DNA of 64,000 nucleotides, taken from NCBI RefSeq assembly GCF_963169125.1, contig NC_084794.1, positions 114,180,358 through 114,244,357 on the forward strand, written 5' to 3'. The position numbers were made by a program, and so were the translations under genes. This document shows, piece after piece, positions 11,750-23,505 of the stretch; position 1 is the stretch's first letter; each line of letters starts with the position of its first letter. The notes under the pieces are model-generated. The model was given only the letters and a program-made list of their open reading frames with translations. It did not search any database and had not been told where the DNA came from. The stretch comes from Humulus lupulus. Taxonomy: Eukaryota; Streptophyta; Magnoliopsida; Rosales; Cannabaceae.

Positions 11750-12314
11750 GGGATATTTGCGGCATAAATATCCAATGTTTTACATTTGTAATAGTTAAAT
11801 GCATAATATTTTATTTTTACTGCAAAAATACTCAATGTTCAATATATGTTAAAGATAAATACATAATCTTTTTTCTTTGCGGCAAAAATACTTAAAGTTT
11901 TTAAAACATTATTTTTTTCAATACGCTGTTAAGTGTTGACTCACCAAATATGTATCACTATGTAATTTAGGTATTTTTGTTATCAAAATGTGTATTTTTT
12001 AAATTTGTATTAATTTAAAATGTCTTTTTAATTCATTTTTCTAATTTAAAATTTTTAAAAAAAAATAAATATGAAACGGACCGATTACAGAGTGACAAAT
12101 ATCTGCTTAGTCAATATGCTTCACAGTTCCAACACATGAGATATTGACAAAAGTAATTTTTAGCAACTTTATGTATTTTTACCACAAAGAAAAAAGATTA
12201 AATATTTATCTTTAACATATATTGAACATTTAGTATTTTTGCCGTAAAAATAAAAGATTGGGCATTTAACTGTAACAAGTGTGAAATATTAAGTATTTAT
12301 GCCGTAAATAACTC
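11750..12314. mobile_element. MITE with perfect 9-bp TSD (Mutator-like)
   Basis: The element is flanked by TATTATAAT on both sides (11741-11749 and 12315-12323). Its ends are inverted copies for about 160 bp: GGGATATTTGCGGCATAAATA on the left, GAGTTATTTACGGCATAAATA on the right strand. Both continue through AGTTAAATGC..AAT.TTTTATTTTTAC.GCAAAAATACT and GTTCAATATATGTTAAAGAT. A 9-bp TSD with long TIRs is the Mutator/MULE signature. It is 565 bp long and has no transposase frame. Confidence 0.9.
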
Positions 12315-12323
12315 TATTATAAT

Positions 12324-12571
12324 ATATCTAGCGAGCTCTTCCTTATTAGCAAAATACTCAAACAGATATATAAATACCTAACTTGAATGCACCTAAATCA
12401 CTCTTGGACATTTTCCCTAAAATCACTTCATGCAATTCAAACTTAATTTTTTTTTTATCGTTACCAAAATACACAATCTTAATCTATAACACGAACACTT
12501 CAATCATAAGCTATCTTTTTTTTATTTTTAATCATGCATATTTTAAACTATTTTTTATATGTTTATTTGTC
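12324..12571. other. AT-rich spacer before the LINE
   Basis: No gene or repeat structure recognised. It ends in the left TSD of the LINE. Confidence 0.5.
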
Positions 12572-12585
12572 TAAAAGAGATTATT

Positions 12586-15500
12586 CGCAAGCTTCTTCGC
12601 ACTCGGCGTTTTCTTCACCGCCCTTCTCAATCGTGGTCTCCCCACCATGGCAAGCCCTAGTAGAGCAAAAGGAGAAGCCTTTGTAGCTACAATTTATCCC
12701 AGTCCACAAGTATTTCACAGGTACACAAGGGTCTCCATCCCGATTTCTCTTTACTCCATAACTTGGGTGCCTTATACCTTAAGATGTTTCAAGGTTGGTG
12801 CATAACTTCTAATTTGTATCATCATCATAATGGTAGAATTGTGTTAGCTTGGAAGCCTAATTGTTTTGAAGTGGATATTAGGGAGGGTTCGAGCCAATTC
12901 TTACATTGTTATGTTTGTCCTCGGAATGGGAATAAAATTGCCCTTACTATTGTTTATGCTCTTAACGATAGTAAAGGGAGACAAAAGTTATGGAATGATT
13001 TAGGCGGCATTGCTAATGGTCCTAAAAGTCCTTGGTTAGTATGTGGGGATTTCAACTCTGTTTTGGCTATGGATGAGAGACTCGACTATAAGGGAAATAT
13101 GAGTGAGATGGTGCCTTTTCAGAGATGTGTTGCTGATTGTGGTCTTGAGGATGTTAAATACAATGGCAATTTTTTTACTTGGACCAATAAACAAGAAGGA
13201 AAGGATCGTGCGTATGCAAAGCTTGACCGAGTGTTGGCGAATGAAGATTGGTTTGACACTTACCCCACGGCTGAAACAACATTTTTGCCTGAAGGAGACT
13301 TTGACCACTCTCCTGCTATACTTGCTATACAGCCAGGTAACAAGAACACCAAAAAGTCGTATCGGTACTTCGATTATTGGAAAAATTTGGACTCTTTTCA
13401 GGACACCATATTGACAGGATGGAGAACTTCAAAGCATGGGACTCCTATATTTCATCTTGTTGATAATTTAAAGAGGTTGAAGAATTGTTTTAAGGATATG
13501 AACTCTTTGAGCAAAGGGGATGTGGCTAGTCAAGATGCAGCAGCTTATAAAAAAATGATTGAAATGCAGATTGCTCTTAGATCTCAGCCGAATAATGTGG
13601 AGATAATTGAAAAGGAAATTGGTGCCAGGAAAAGCTATGGGGAAATTCACAAAAATTACATGCAGCTTCTAAGTCAAAAAGCTAAGCTAGCTTGGATAAA
13701 TTATGGTGATGATAACACCAAATTTTTTCATGCTAGTATTAGGCAAAGGAGACTGCAAAATACCATTTATTCCATCCAAAATGGTGAGGGGAAGTGGGTG
13801 GATAACCAGCAGGATATTGTTAACGCTTTCATTGACTTTTATGGAAAACTTTTAGGTTCTAAACTGCATGGGAGGAAAAGAGTCCATAAGCACTTAGTGC
13901 GAGTTGGGCCTACTGTTTCTGGAACTCAAGCTAGTTGGTTGGTGCAGAATTATAAGATTGAGGATGTCAAGAAAGCTTTGTTCTCTATTCCTAATGAGAA
14001 AGTGCCTGGTTCGGATGGTTATAGTAGTGATTTTTTTAAAACCACTTGGGATATTACTAGGAAGGATCTTGCTGAAGCTGTCCTCTCCTTTCTTCATACA
14101 GGGAGGCTGCTAAAGGAGATCAACACCACAACAATCACTTTAGTTCCGAAGACTAAATGTCCTAGCTCGGTTGGAGATTTCAGACCAATTGCTTGCTGCA
14201 ATGTGGTCTATAAAATTGCTACTAAAATGATATGCAATCGGCTAAGGGAGATTCTTCCAGACATTATTTCCGAGAACCAAAGTGATTTTGTTAAAGGTCG
14301 CCAAATCTCTCACAACATCATGGTTTGTCAAGACATGGTTAAAGGGTATGATAGAAGAGGGGCTAAATCTGCTTGCTTATTCAAGATTGATCTTCAAAAA
14401 GCCTATGACACTATAGAGTGGGATTTTATTCGAGAAATGCTTAAGGCTTTAAATTTTCCGGCAAAGTTTGTCAAGCTAATCATGGTATGTGTTACAACCC
14501 CTAGATTCTCCCTAATGGTGAATGGGTCCTTAAATGGCTTCTTTCCATCTCAACGGGGGCTTAGACAAGGAGACCCGTTGTCGCCTCTTTTGTTTGTCAT
14601 TGGGATGGAGTACCTATCTCGAATTCTTGCTAAAGTTGCCGAGGATGCTGATTTCCATTTTCACCCGAGGTGTAAGGAGTTAAAACTCAATCACTTATGC
14701 TTTGCGGACGACCTCTTACTTTTTTTCAAAGGAGATTACAAATTAGCCACTCTCTTGTTAAGAGGGTTCAACCTTTTCTCAAAAACTTCAGGGCTTCGGG
14801 CAATGTGGGGAAATCTGAATTTTTTGGAGCAGGTATGGAATCTTATTCTCTTCAAAGAATTGCTGATATTTCTGGTTTTAATTGTAGTAGGCTGCCTTTT
14901 AAATACCTAGGGATGAAAATCTGCTCTAGGAAAATAAGCAAAGCTGATTGTGAAAGTCTAGTGGATAAAATGACAAGTCGAATTCGTGTGTGGAGTAGTA
15001 GAAACTTGTCTTATGCTGGCAGAATTACTTTGATCAACTCGGTTCTCCTCACAATAAATAATTACTGGTCTCAAATAGTCATTCTTCCGAAAGCAGTAGT
15101 TCAACAAATTAATCAAATTTGTCGAGCTTTTCTTTGGAAAGGGAAAGAAGAGTTTAATGGTCCGGGTAAAGTGGCTTGGGCTGAAATGAGTTGGCCGAAA
15201 AATGATGGTGGATTGGGCTTTAAAGATATTGCTCTGTGGAATCTTTGTGCTTTAGGGAAGCATGTTTGGGCCCTCTCTTCCAAGAAAGATAACCTTTGGG
15301 TGAAGTGGGTGAACTCGGTTTATATTAAGGACCAAAATTGGTGGGGCTATGATGTCCCTCTTGACACAAGTTGGTATTGGAAAAGGATTATTCAAGTGAA
15401 GGAGAAGCTGAAAGGGTTTTTTGATGAGACGAGTTTTCAGCTATATCAATTTTCTATAGCAGATTTGTATAAAAAAATGTAGCAGCCCCCTCTTGAAAAG

Positions 15501-16087
15501 TGGAAATATAAGTTGTTTTGGGATAGATTTTGTATTCCTAAACATAGGATCATTATTTGGCTTGCATTGAAGCAAAGACTCCCAACTAATAATAGGTTAT
15601 GTCGATTTGGCATAGAGGTTAATAAAGCTTGTTCCTTGTGTGACGAAGAAGATAAATCCCATAGTCATATTTTTTTCTCTTGCTGTTTTAGCAAGAAAGT
15701 CTTGACGGAAATTACCAAATGGATTGGTTGGAATGTGAAGAGGAGCAGCCTTATTTCTATGATCACTAGCCTCAAAAAGCAAAAAATTTCAAAAGGGAGA
15801 AGAAGAGTTTTTACAAGTGTGTTGGCAGCTACACTTTATTCCATTTGGGAGAGTAGAAATAGTGCTGTTTGGGACCATAAAATTCCGATGGTCAAAGTTA
15901 TAGTTAAACACATAGCTTATAATGTTTGTAATAGAATACAATACATGAATATAAAGTCTTTGACTAGGATAGATAAAGATTGGGTGGAGGCTTTATATAG
16001 AGCTTGTAATTAATTGGTCTTGGCTGTAAGTTGTAATTTATAATTGGTTTTAAGCAATATAATACATACTGATTTTCCAAAAAAAAA
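12586..16087 (+). mobile_element. L1-type LINE insertion with 14-bp TSD
   Basis: Flanked by perfect 14-bp direct repeats TAAAAGAGATTATT at 12572-12585 and 16088-16101. The 3' end is an A-rich tail (about 16079-16087) directly before the right TSD, as target-primed reverse transcription produces. At about 3.5 kb it is 5'-truncated: ORF1 and the first third of the endonuclease are missing. The first 177 bp (12586-12762) do not continue the endonuclease. On the minus strand they contain an open stretch starting MVGRPRLRRAVKKTPSAKKL, which looks like the basic start of a plant LINE ORF1. That would fit a 5' inversion made by twin priming; this part is inference. Confidence 0.92.
12763..16013 (+). 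pseudogene. LINE ORF2: endonuclease, RT and zf-RVT, one frameshift and one stop
   Basis: 12763-14910 encodes the last two thirds of an EEP-type endonuclease (WLVCGDFNSVL near residue 95, YNGNFFTWTNKQEGKDRAYAKLDRVLAN, and DFDHSPAIL, where SDH is usual) and most of the reverse transcriptase. RT motifs seen are LVPKTKCPSSVGDFRPIACC, FKIDLQKAYDTIEWDFI, GLRQGDPLSPLLF and LCFADDLLLFF, so both catalytic Asp of FADD are intact. The reading then shifts frame near 14800 into 14697-15482 (NVGKSEFFGAGMESY onward, FKYLGMKICSRKIS, AGRITLINSVL). A TAG at 15481-15483 breaks it once more. 15513-16013 is the zf-RVT domain (CSLCDEEDKSHSHIFFSCC) and tail. There is no RNase H after zf-RVT. The damage is light, so the insertion is fairly young. 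Confidence 0.92.
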
Positions 16088-16101
16088 TAAAAGAGATTAT
16101 T

Positions 16102-16396
16102 GTCAACTTAAAATTATAAATATTTTATAATTAATTCATATGTTAGCTAGTTTCTAATAATAAAATATAATCAATATTTTTTAATTTTTGTAAGAGTATT
16201 AAAATGAGGGTAGTATATTCATAATGAAGAAATTGTTCAGAGAAAAGAAAATTATCAGAATAAAGAGAATTGTTTTAATGTTAGTGAGACATAATTTTAA
16301 ATTACAAATCTTACAATATAAATACTAAATTCCAATATACAAATATTAGTGTGAAGATTGTGACTTCTTTCCTCAACCAATCAAAAGATTAGCAAA
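16102..16396. other. AT-rich DNA upstream of an orphan exon
   Basis: No coding content. TATAAATAC at 16317-16325 and CCAAT at 16376-16380 sit in promoter-like positions relative to the ATG at 16397. Confidence 0.4.
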
Positions 16397-16468
16397 ATGA
16401 AAGCTCACAGTTTTCTGGTGTTTTCAGTTGCATCTATGTTTTCTCTAGTTGCATCTGCGTGGACACCA
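16397..16468 (+). pseudogene. Possible orphan first exon encoding a signal peptide
   Basis: An ATG at 16397 opens 24 codons reading MKAHSFLVFSVASMFSLVA then SAWTP: a basic start, a hydrophobic core and a small-residue (ASA) cleavage-like site. It is followed at 16469 by GTAAGT, a strong plant 5' splice donor. A TATAAATA lies about 75 bp upstream. No second exon follows: copia-like LTR sequence begins within a few bases and then a MITE. I read this as the start of a secreted-protein gene cut off by insertion or deletion, but a chance match is possible. The protein family is not recognised. Reading on without splicing meets a stop after 34 codons. Confidence 0.4.
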
Positions 16469-16474
16469 GTAAGT

Positions 16475-16970
16475 TGTAACAGACTAACTAATTATTGTTA
16501 GTTATAGTTAGTTTTTGTTTGTCTCTTTATTTCTTGTATCTCGACCCTATATATAGTTTTAGGCCAGATCAACCTAAGTGTATTCAATTTCTGAGAGTTT
16601 TGGCTGAGAGAAAGAACTGTGTTGTAATACTCTAGTGAGAGAGTGTTTCAAGAGAAGTTGGATGAGTGTTGTTGTAATCTTGAGAGCTTGGAGGGTGTAA
16701 TCTAGTTTCAGATATAGTGGATTTGACTTAGGCATTGCTGCCTAGCCTTGGATGTAGGATCAACCAAACTGGTTGTATCTGAACCAAGTATTATTGGTGT
16801 TCTTTCTTTTGTGTTTTACTTTTGATTACTTTTGGGTTTGTTTAATTGTCTATTACTTATTCTTTTTTATTGCTATTCTTTGTGCACTGTATTGACTGTG
16901 TTGTGCAGGTCCTAATCACCTCCAACAACTAGCTAAACGTCAACACCTGCTATTAGGCTAAGCCTGCCCC
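16475..16970 (+). mobile_element. Probable copia-type solo LTR
   Basis: The sequence has the layout of a short Ty1/copia LTR. It has a TGTAACAGACTAACTAA start, a TATATATAG box near 16551, and a leader with repeated GAGAGAGTGTTTCAAGAGAAG/GTTGTAATCTTGAGAG motifs. A CCTTGGATGTAGGATCAAC..CTGAACCAAGTA block follows, as in plant copia R-U5 regions. There is no tRNA-Met binding site or coding region beside it. I could not fix the 3' end (CA candidates lie at 16905-16975), and no TSD was found, so the boundaries are approximate. Confidence 0.55.
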
Positions 16971-17031
16971 TACAAATATCATATAATCTCACAAAAAGTT
17001 GATTGGTGTTGTTTTATTTATTTATCAAAAA

Positions 17032-17588
17032 AACTATTTAGGATTTTTGACTATCAACTATTACTTATACATTATTGTGTATCTAATTTTTTCTAACCAT
17101 TAAAAATTTCTCCTAAATTATTCACAGTGTTGTAAAGTGGGATTTCTGTAAAATTATGTCCAATGTGACTAAGGATATGCAGACGTGCTTCTTTTTTTTG
17201 CTGATGTATCTTAGCCACGTTAACGTCACATGAATATTTAAAAAAATTAATTTCAAAATATTAAAAATCTCTTTTTTATTAAAAATTAATAAACTTAAAA
17301 TAAATTAGTTATAAAAAAAAAGTAAATTTTGTAAGATTTGATTTATATTTTAAATTTTTTATTTTTTAATAAAAAATATATTTTTAATATTTGTAAATTA
17401 CACATGTGATGCTTACGTGACCAGGACATATCAACAAATAAAAAATTACGTCAGTATACTGTTAACCACATTAAACAAAGTTGGATAGAAATTATACTTT
17501 ACAACACAATAATTTATGTAGTATTTATAGCGGTCCAAATTAATTAGGGGCACCATGTATAGATTTCGTGGGCAAAAATCCTAATCTC
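17032..17588. mobile_element. MITE related to the element at 7553
   Basis: Left end CTATTTAGGATTTTTGAC and right end (reverse strand) GATTAGGATTTTTGCCC are inverted. The arms share the 7553-8771 family words: ACATTATTGTG, ACCATTAAAAATT, CACAGTGTTGTAAAGT.GGATTTCTGT and ACGTCA/TGACGT subterminal motifs. It is about 557 bp with an AT-rich centre and no coding sequence. No convincing TSD is visible. Confidence 0.75.
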
Positions 17589-19244
17589 CAAAGGCCTGTC
17601 CATACTATATATCGATTAGTTTAATCCGTGATGTGTATATGTAAATATCCTGCAAGTTTATATATTTATTAATTTTTGAACCATTGAGATTGTGGGAGTT
17701 AGCTTTAGATAAAAGTAGAGAAAAATAAAAATAAATAAATGAAGATGCTAAAATGATTACCATGAATGCTCATCACAACAAATATTCATCAGAAGTATAA
17801 CATAATGGTGGGTCTAATTCCAATTCCAACTCCAATTGGATATAGTAATTATTGAGCCTGAAATTTGTTGCTAAATGTGGACCCTATACACTACAATGAG
17901 CCATTTTTATTTATTTATAGAAATAGGTACAGATGTCATGGAGCTTTCTGAGTCATATATCAAAGCTAGTGGCTTATAAAGGGCACATTATTCCATAGTC
18001 TAGCTAGAGCACAACATTTTTTTTATATAATTTCTTTATTTCTCTAGCTAAACTAGTAACTTCTCTTTGACTCAGATCATATATAGCTGGTGACCCTTTT
18101 TTTAAAATAAAAATAAAAATAAAATAATTATTATAAGTTTTAGTTTAGTAATATTTGAATAAGTTTGTAAAGTTCAAGTGGAGAGAGCAATTAGGTGAAC
18201 CATTCATCATCAACCATAGCATAACTTTTTCAGCTTGACATATTTGGACTCTGGGGGAATTAGAATTAAGAATGGGAGTTACACACCATTTTCACAGTAG
18301 AGTTTATATATGCATCTCAAAACAATAATATTAAACGCATTATTTGGTATTAATACTTTGGCAGATCTGGTTGGGGGATATAGTTTGATTAAATACTTAA
18401 TGTGATAACATTTTATGATTTATAATAGCTTCAACATTCATTGAACTATGACCGATGAATGTCCACATCTTTATCTTTTTTTTATTGTTATTATCATCGT
18501 CATCATTATTATTATTATTATTATTTATCATTATTTAAAGAAAAAGAAAAGTAAGGCAAACAAATCACGTAGAGTAGTGACTATAAACATCTTGCATGAA
18601 AAAGAGAAAATCCCTTTCTAAATATCTAAGAGTGATACAACTGTACTTTTTTGGGTCAGTTTTGAGAATAGAATATGATTCGAGTACAATTAAAACAGAA
18701 AATTCTTATCATTTGTTTTTGTTGTAAAATTAAAAAAAAAAAGATGGAAAAATTATTAAAAATGAAATTATTTTATTTTAGAGCCAATAATTATTTTATC
18801 TTACATAAACGTAATCCTTTTTTATGAACAGTCTTAGTGAGATTTATTTTTTTTATACATAATTTATAATTTATTTGAAGGATATGTTTTTTATAGTAAT
18901 TTATTTATTTTAAATAGTGTTATAAAAGCGGTAGCGATCTATTGTGACAACACATTTTTAGACAAAAATAATAAAAAAATATACAAATGTGACACAAATT
19001 TTTACGTTGGTTTTTTATAACCAAAAATTGATTAGTGATGGTTAACAAAATATTACAATATAATTGACTTTAAACAATTAAAAGATTTCCTCGTTTCAAA
19101 TGTTGCAAGATGTAGTTCTACTTTCAAGTTTGACAAAATCTCGTCCTTTTGTCATCCTAGATGCTTGAAATTGCTTTATTATATTTTTTATATGTTCTTC
19201 TCTTGAACGAGCGGTAGCCTTCCTCTTGAGGACTGTCTCTTTAA
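17589..19244. other. AT-rich intergenic DNA
   Basis: No genes recognised on either strand. It contains poly-A/T tracts and an (ATT)n run. Confidence 0.5.
18503..18526. repeat. (ATT)n microsatellite
   Basis: ATT repeated about eight times after a TCATCGTCATCATT stretch. Confidence 0.9.
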
Positions 19245-19845
19245 TAATAAGTAAGAAAATAGAAAATTTATAGCGAAAATCTCTAAGTAGTCTAAAAGAT
19301 TGCATTTAAAGTATTAAGTATTTTTTTGAACTATAAAAATTAATAATTAGTCTAATATGTTGCACTTAAATTACTAAGTAATTTTTTATTTGAAAAAACT
19401 ACATCGTACACCAATTTTGTCTTAATTTTAATTAATTAATAGAAACCTTAAAATATATTATTTTAATATTGAAAATTATTTTAATTTTGTTTTAAAAATA
19501 AAAAATAATTTATAACTTTTGACTTAAAAAATTATTTAGTTTTAATTCAATTTTAAGTTGTATAATTTTTCATGTAAGAAATTATAATTATTTTTTATTT
19601 TTTAAACAAATTTCAAATATTTTTTAAAGATGGAAATGTTTTTATTTTTTATTTTTATTAATTATTTAAAATTAAGACAAAATTGGTGTAAAATATGATT
19701 TTTGCAACAAAAAAACTACTTAGTGACTTAAGTGCAACATTTTAGATTATAAACTAACTTTTGCCGCAAAATAAACTAATTAGTGATTTAGATTTTTAAC
19801 TACTTACTGATTTTTGCCGCTAAAAAAAACTACTAAATATAAAAC
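19245..19845. mobile_element. MITE with long diverged inverted repeats
   Basis: The left arm contains TAGCGAAAATC, TAAGTAGT, ATGTTGCACTTAAATTACTAAGTA and ACACCAATTTTGTCTTAATTTT. The right arm carries the same words inverted (TAAAATTAAGACAAAATTGGTGT, TACTTAGTGACTTAAGTGCAACAT, GATTTTTGCCGCTA). It has an AT-rich centre and no coding sequence. Boundaries are good to about 10 bp. It abuts the Harbinger-like element. Confidence 0.72.
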
Positions 19846-19849
19846 TTAA

Positions 19850-21573
19850 GGGCTTGATTGGTAGCAAATCTAAATCACATTTTATAATTTCAAAAACAAA
19901 AGTAAGGTGGGTCCCATCATAATACTTGATTGGTTTTTTATTTTGAAAAAGCAAATCCTAATTCATATCTCAATTTTATACTACAGAATTAAAAACAACT
20001 TTTTCACGTTTTCTTCCATTTCAAATATTAGTTTGGATTTGTATATTTTGTAAGAATGAAAAAATGTATTTAATAAAATGCACAGTAGATCTCAAAAATG
20101 AAAAATATATACATATATAATGTACATAAAATATTTTAATAGTACATAATTTATCATGAATTTATTAATTAATATTCTAAATTTAAATTTTATTTAACTA
20201 AATTTATTATCAAAATTTAATATTATCATTTGTTAAAAAATATTGAATTAAAATAGTTTTATAATTTAATATTGAATTTAGGAAATGATGTTTTCACGTT
20301 TTCTTACCTTTTTTTTTTTTTTTTTCTGAGTACTTGTTTCTTATGTTCTCTTTATATATTAATAGACTTTTTACATTTTTTGTTAAGGTGCTATGTTATG
20401 TACAATAATTTTTCTTTACTGACAATTTTTTTTCTTTCTTTTTACAATTCTAGTGTTAAAATATTTACTCTATTTTTTTAATAAAAAGGGTATTTTCTTC
20501 AATTTAAAATTCTTATTCACCTCCATAACTATATATATTTGTTAAAATATTTCATTGTAAAATTATACGAAGGGATGCAATTGATTCTAATTTATAATAT
20601 ATTTTTTAAAATAAAATTCAGCTAATGATAAAATAAAGATTACAAAAAAAAATTACTATTAATAAATAAATATAAATTTATCATTTCAATTCTATACTAA
20701 AAGTTAAATATTATAAAATAAAAATAGCTAACAAAATAAAATATTTTTCTAAGTCCACAAATTGTAAATTGAGTTTTAAAAAAAAAAAATATTTCTTGCT
20801 AATTTTCTTTTATTTTTCTTACAGTCTTGATTTTTTTTCTTTTGTCCTTTTTACAAGTCAATCTACTTTTTAAAATTTTTATCTATATAAATTTAGTAAA
20901 ATAATTGATTATAAAATCATATAACAGAATATAATTTAATTCTAATTTACAATATATTTTCTAAAAAAATTCATTGATCAAATAAAAATTACAACAAATA
21001 AATAAAAAAAATATTTTCACTTCAATTATTATTATACCAAAAATAAAAAATATATATTACATATTCAATTTTTAGATTTTCTACCAAAAAATTATTCAAT
21101 TTTAGAAAACTCAAAAATAGTTAACGGACAATACATTTAATCACATTTTCATAAACATATTTTCAGACACTAAATCTAGATTCTTTTTTCAGAATCATAC
21201 TTTTTCAAAATACAATTTTTAAATCACTAATCAATCATGCCCTAAAAAAATATAACTTTAATTTATAAAAAAAAATCAAAGTTAATGACAATGCAATATT
21301 GTTATGAATTTAATTAATGCACTATTATTAAATTTTAATTTATCAATATAATTAAATTTTACTTTCAGTTAAATCAATCACGTATTCAGTATCTGTTATA
21401 TTTTCAAATTTAATCACAATCACAGATTCAGTTTTTTAAAACTCAAAAACAGTTTGCTGACATTGAACCAATCACATTTTCAGAAACATGTTTTCAGTCA
21501 CTAAATTCAGATTTTCATTTCAGAATCCTACTTTTCAAAAATACAGTTTTCTAATCGCGAACCAATCAGACCC
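19850..21573. mobile_element. Harbinger/Tourist-like non-autonomous element, TAA TSD
   Basis: The left end is GGGCTTGATTGGTAGC after TAA (19847-19849). The right end is GAACCAATCAGACCC followed by TAA (21574-21576). GG(G)-type TIRs with TAA target duplication are the PIF/Harbinger pattern. A second end of the same type, AATCAATCATGCCC followed by TAA, lies inside at 21229-21245. The block from about 21110 to 21242 is repeated in diverged form at about 21430-21573, so the right end is duplicated. The interior is AT-rich with no transposase frame. Confidence 0.75.
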
Positions 21574-21576
21574 TAA

Positions 21577-21792
21577 GCAACTCAAGTATTTGCTAAGAAA
21601 AATAGACTTAGTATATTACTTTAAACCTCACATACATGAAACTATCTCACCATGTAAAATACTCATGAGTGAAGTATACATAAAGCACTCAATATAAGTT
21701 CGAGCGACTCAATTTAAGAGTGTATCTAGCATTGCTCATAAAATATTCATCTAAGTTCGAGAGACACCATTATTCTATGAGAACAGGCTGAG
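21577..21792. other. Spacer between Harbinger-like element and LINE
   Basis: No feature recognised. It ends just before the poly-T that marks the 3' end of the minus-strand LINE. Confidence 0.4.
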
Positions 21793-21829
21793 TTTTTTTT
21801 TTTTTTTTAAATAAACATTAGTGCTTCTA

Positions 21830-22895
21830 TTAGATAAATTTGAGAAATACAAGAAGGAAGTTTGGAATTGAGCTATTCCAAACTACCTCACTATCTAACC
21901 CTAATGCCTTCCTAGCAATTTTATGAGCCAAATTATTGGTTTCTCTAGGTACATAAGAAAGGTGTAAATTAGGGAAAGAAGATAATGAGGTTTTAATTTC
22001 CTTTAGAAGATCTGAAAAAGAAGACATATCCTGATAAAAATGCAAAACTCTATCAACCACAATTTTGGAATCCATTTCAATATATGTGATAGGCAATGAA
22101 ATTGCATTACACCATTTAAGGGTATATAAAAGAGTAAGAGCCTCCATTATCATTGATGAATAACTCCCTCTCGCGGGGACAGCAAGTCCAGCTACAATTC
22201 TTCCTTTACTATTCCTGACTACAACTCCAAAGCCAATTCTATAACTTTTGGTACATGCAACTGCATCAATGTTCACTTTTAATTGACCTGAAGGAGGTGG
22301 AATCCATTTGAAGTTTGACCTTAAAACTTTATCCTCTCTATTAACATTCTGAATGTGTTGAGCAACCCAATTGTTTTTGAAGAAAAGATGCAACCCAACT
22401 AGGAACTTCTTTGGGAGGAATAGTCGGTTTCTTGAAAAGTGAAGAGTTTCTATTGTTCCAAATAGCCCATATCAGACAAAAAAATATATTAAAATCATGC
22501 TTTGGCAATAGTTCAAATACACACAATATAAAATCTGATATATCAAGGTGCTGGTGTGCTACAAAGAAATTTACAAACTCTGAGCTTTTCCATATCTTTT
22601 GAGCTTTGGAACAATACAACAAAGCATGAGAAACTATTTCATAAGTACCATCACAAAAAGAACAAGATGGAGCATTTAGAATTTTCATAGAAAAAAGGTT
22701 TGAAGTTGATGGTAAAAGATGCGAATAAGCTCCCCAGATAAAGTGTTTAACTTTAGGTGGCATATGAGAATGCAAAGATGAGACTACCACCTCTTGGAGC
22801 TTTGTAAATTTGAGGATGAAAGAAGAGAACTTGAAGTCATAGCTAAATGATAAGCAGTTTTCACAGAAAATTGACTTGAAGGAGTTAAACTCCAA
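21830..22895 (-). pseudogene. LINE zf-RVT and RNase H (3' end of ORF2)
   Basis: 22895-22341 encodes the zf-RVT region: HMPPKVKHFIWGAYSHLLPS, then CSFCDGTYEIVSHALLYCS, and a tail ending RNSSLFKKPTIPPKE. After a frameshift in the overlap, 22393-21830 encodes a plant RVT_3-type RNase H: WIPPPSGQLKVNIDAV, GFGVVVRNSKGRIVAGLAVP, EALTLLYTLKWC, EMDSKIVVD and LSYVPRETNNLAHKIARKAL. Both parts are nearly stop-free, so this end is better preserved than the RT. Same family type as the fragment at 2866-4085. Confidence 0.9.
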
Positions 22896-22954
22896 ATAAG
22901 AGAGTCTGGTTTATGCAAAGAAGTAAGAGGGATGGATAGAATGGATATTACAAT

Positions 22955-23505
22955 CAATGGTGTTCATTGGCCGGTTTGGTCGGGTTATAACTGATTTTAA
23001 TCAACTAAATGTAAATATTGGGTTGCAAAAATCCAATTCTAACCCGTCCAATTAAAAAAAAAAATTAATCCATCCAATGTTTTAGGCGGTTTGGTCGGGT
23101 TAACCGGCCCAAACCAGTCTTAAGTTTTTTTTAATGTTCAAATAATTAGATTCAACAAACTAAAAGTATAGTATACATCTTCCAAATTTAGACATATTAT
23201 TCTAAATTGAAACTTTAAAACATTATTATAAATTTATTGTTAAATTTTTTTAAATAATATTTAATATTACATATAATATATGTAATATATACGAAATATG
23301 TGTATGTATAAATAAAAAAAAATCTTAATCAGTTTATTTGACTTATACTGGGCAGGTTCATATAATTCTCAAACCACACAATATAATAATTGGGGGTTTG
23401 AATTTTTGTCAGGTTATTCAACTGACATATTTTGTTAGTTTTTTTGGTTTGGTTTGGGCAGTTTATTTGGGTTGGGCGGTTTGCAAAAACTTTTGTACAA
23501 TCCTA
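22955..23505. mobile_element. hAT-like MITE inside the LINE
   Basis: Flanked by 8-bp near-identical repeats ATTACAAT (22947-22954) and GTTACAAT (23506-23513). The ends are GGTGTTCATTGGCCGGTTTGG-like on the left and a GGTTGGGCGGTTTGCAAA..TTGTACAATCCTA on the right, roughly inverted. GGTTTGGTCGGGTT / GGGTTAACCGGCCC subterminal repeats occur inside. GGTGTTCA ends with 8-bp TSDs fit hAT-type MITEs. LINE coding sequence resumes on both sides. Confidence 0.7.

Noticed and set aside
20272..20481. Phe/Leu-rich membrane protein
   Set aside because: It is a reading of poly-T-rich DNA inside a non-autonomous transposon.
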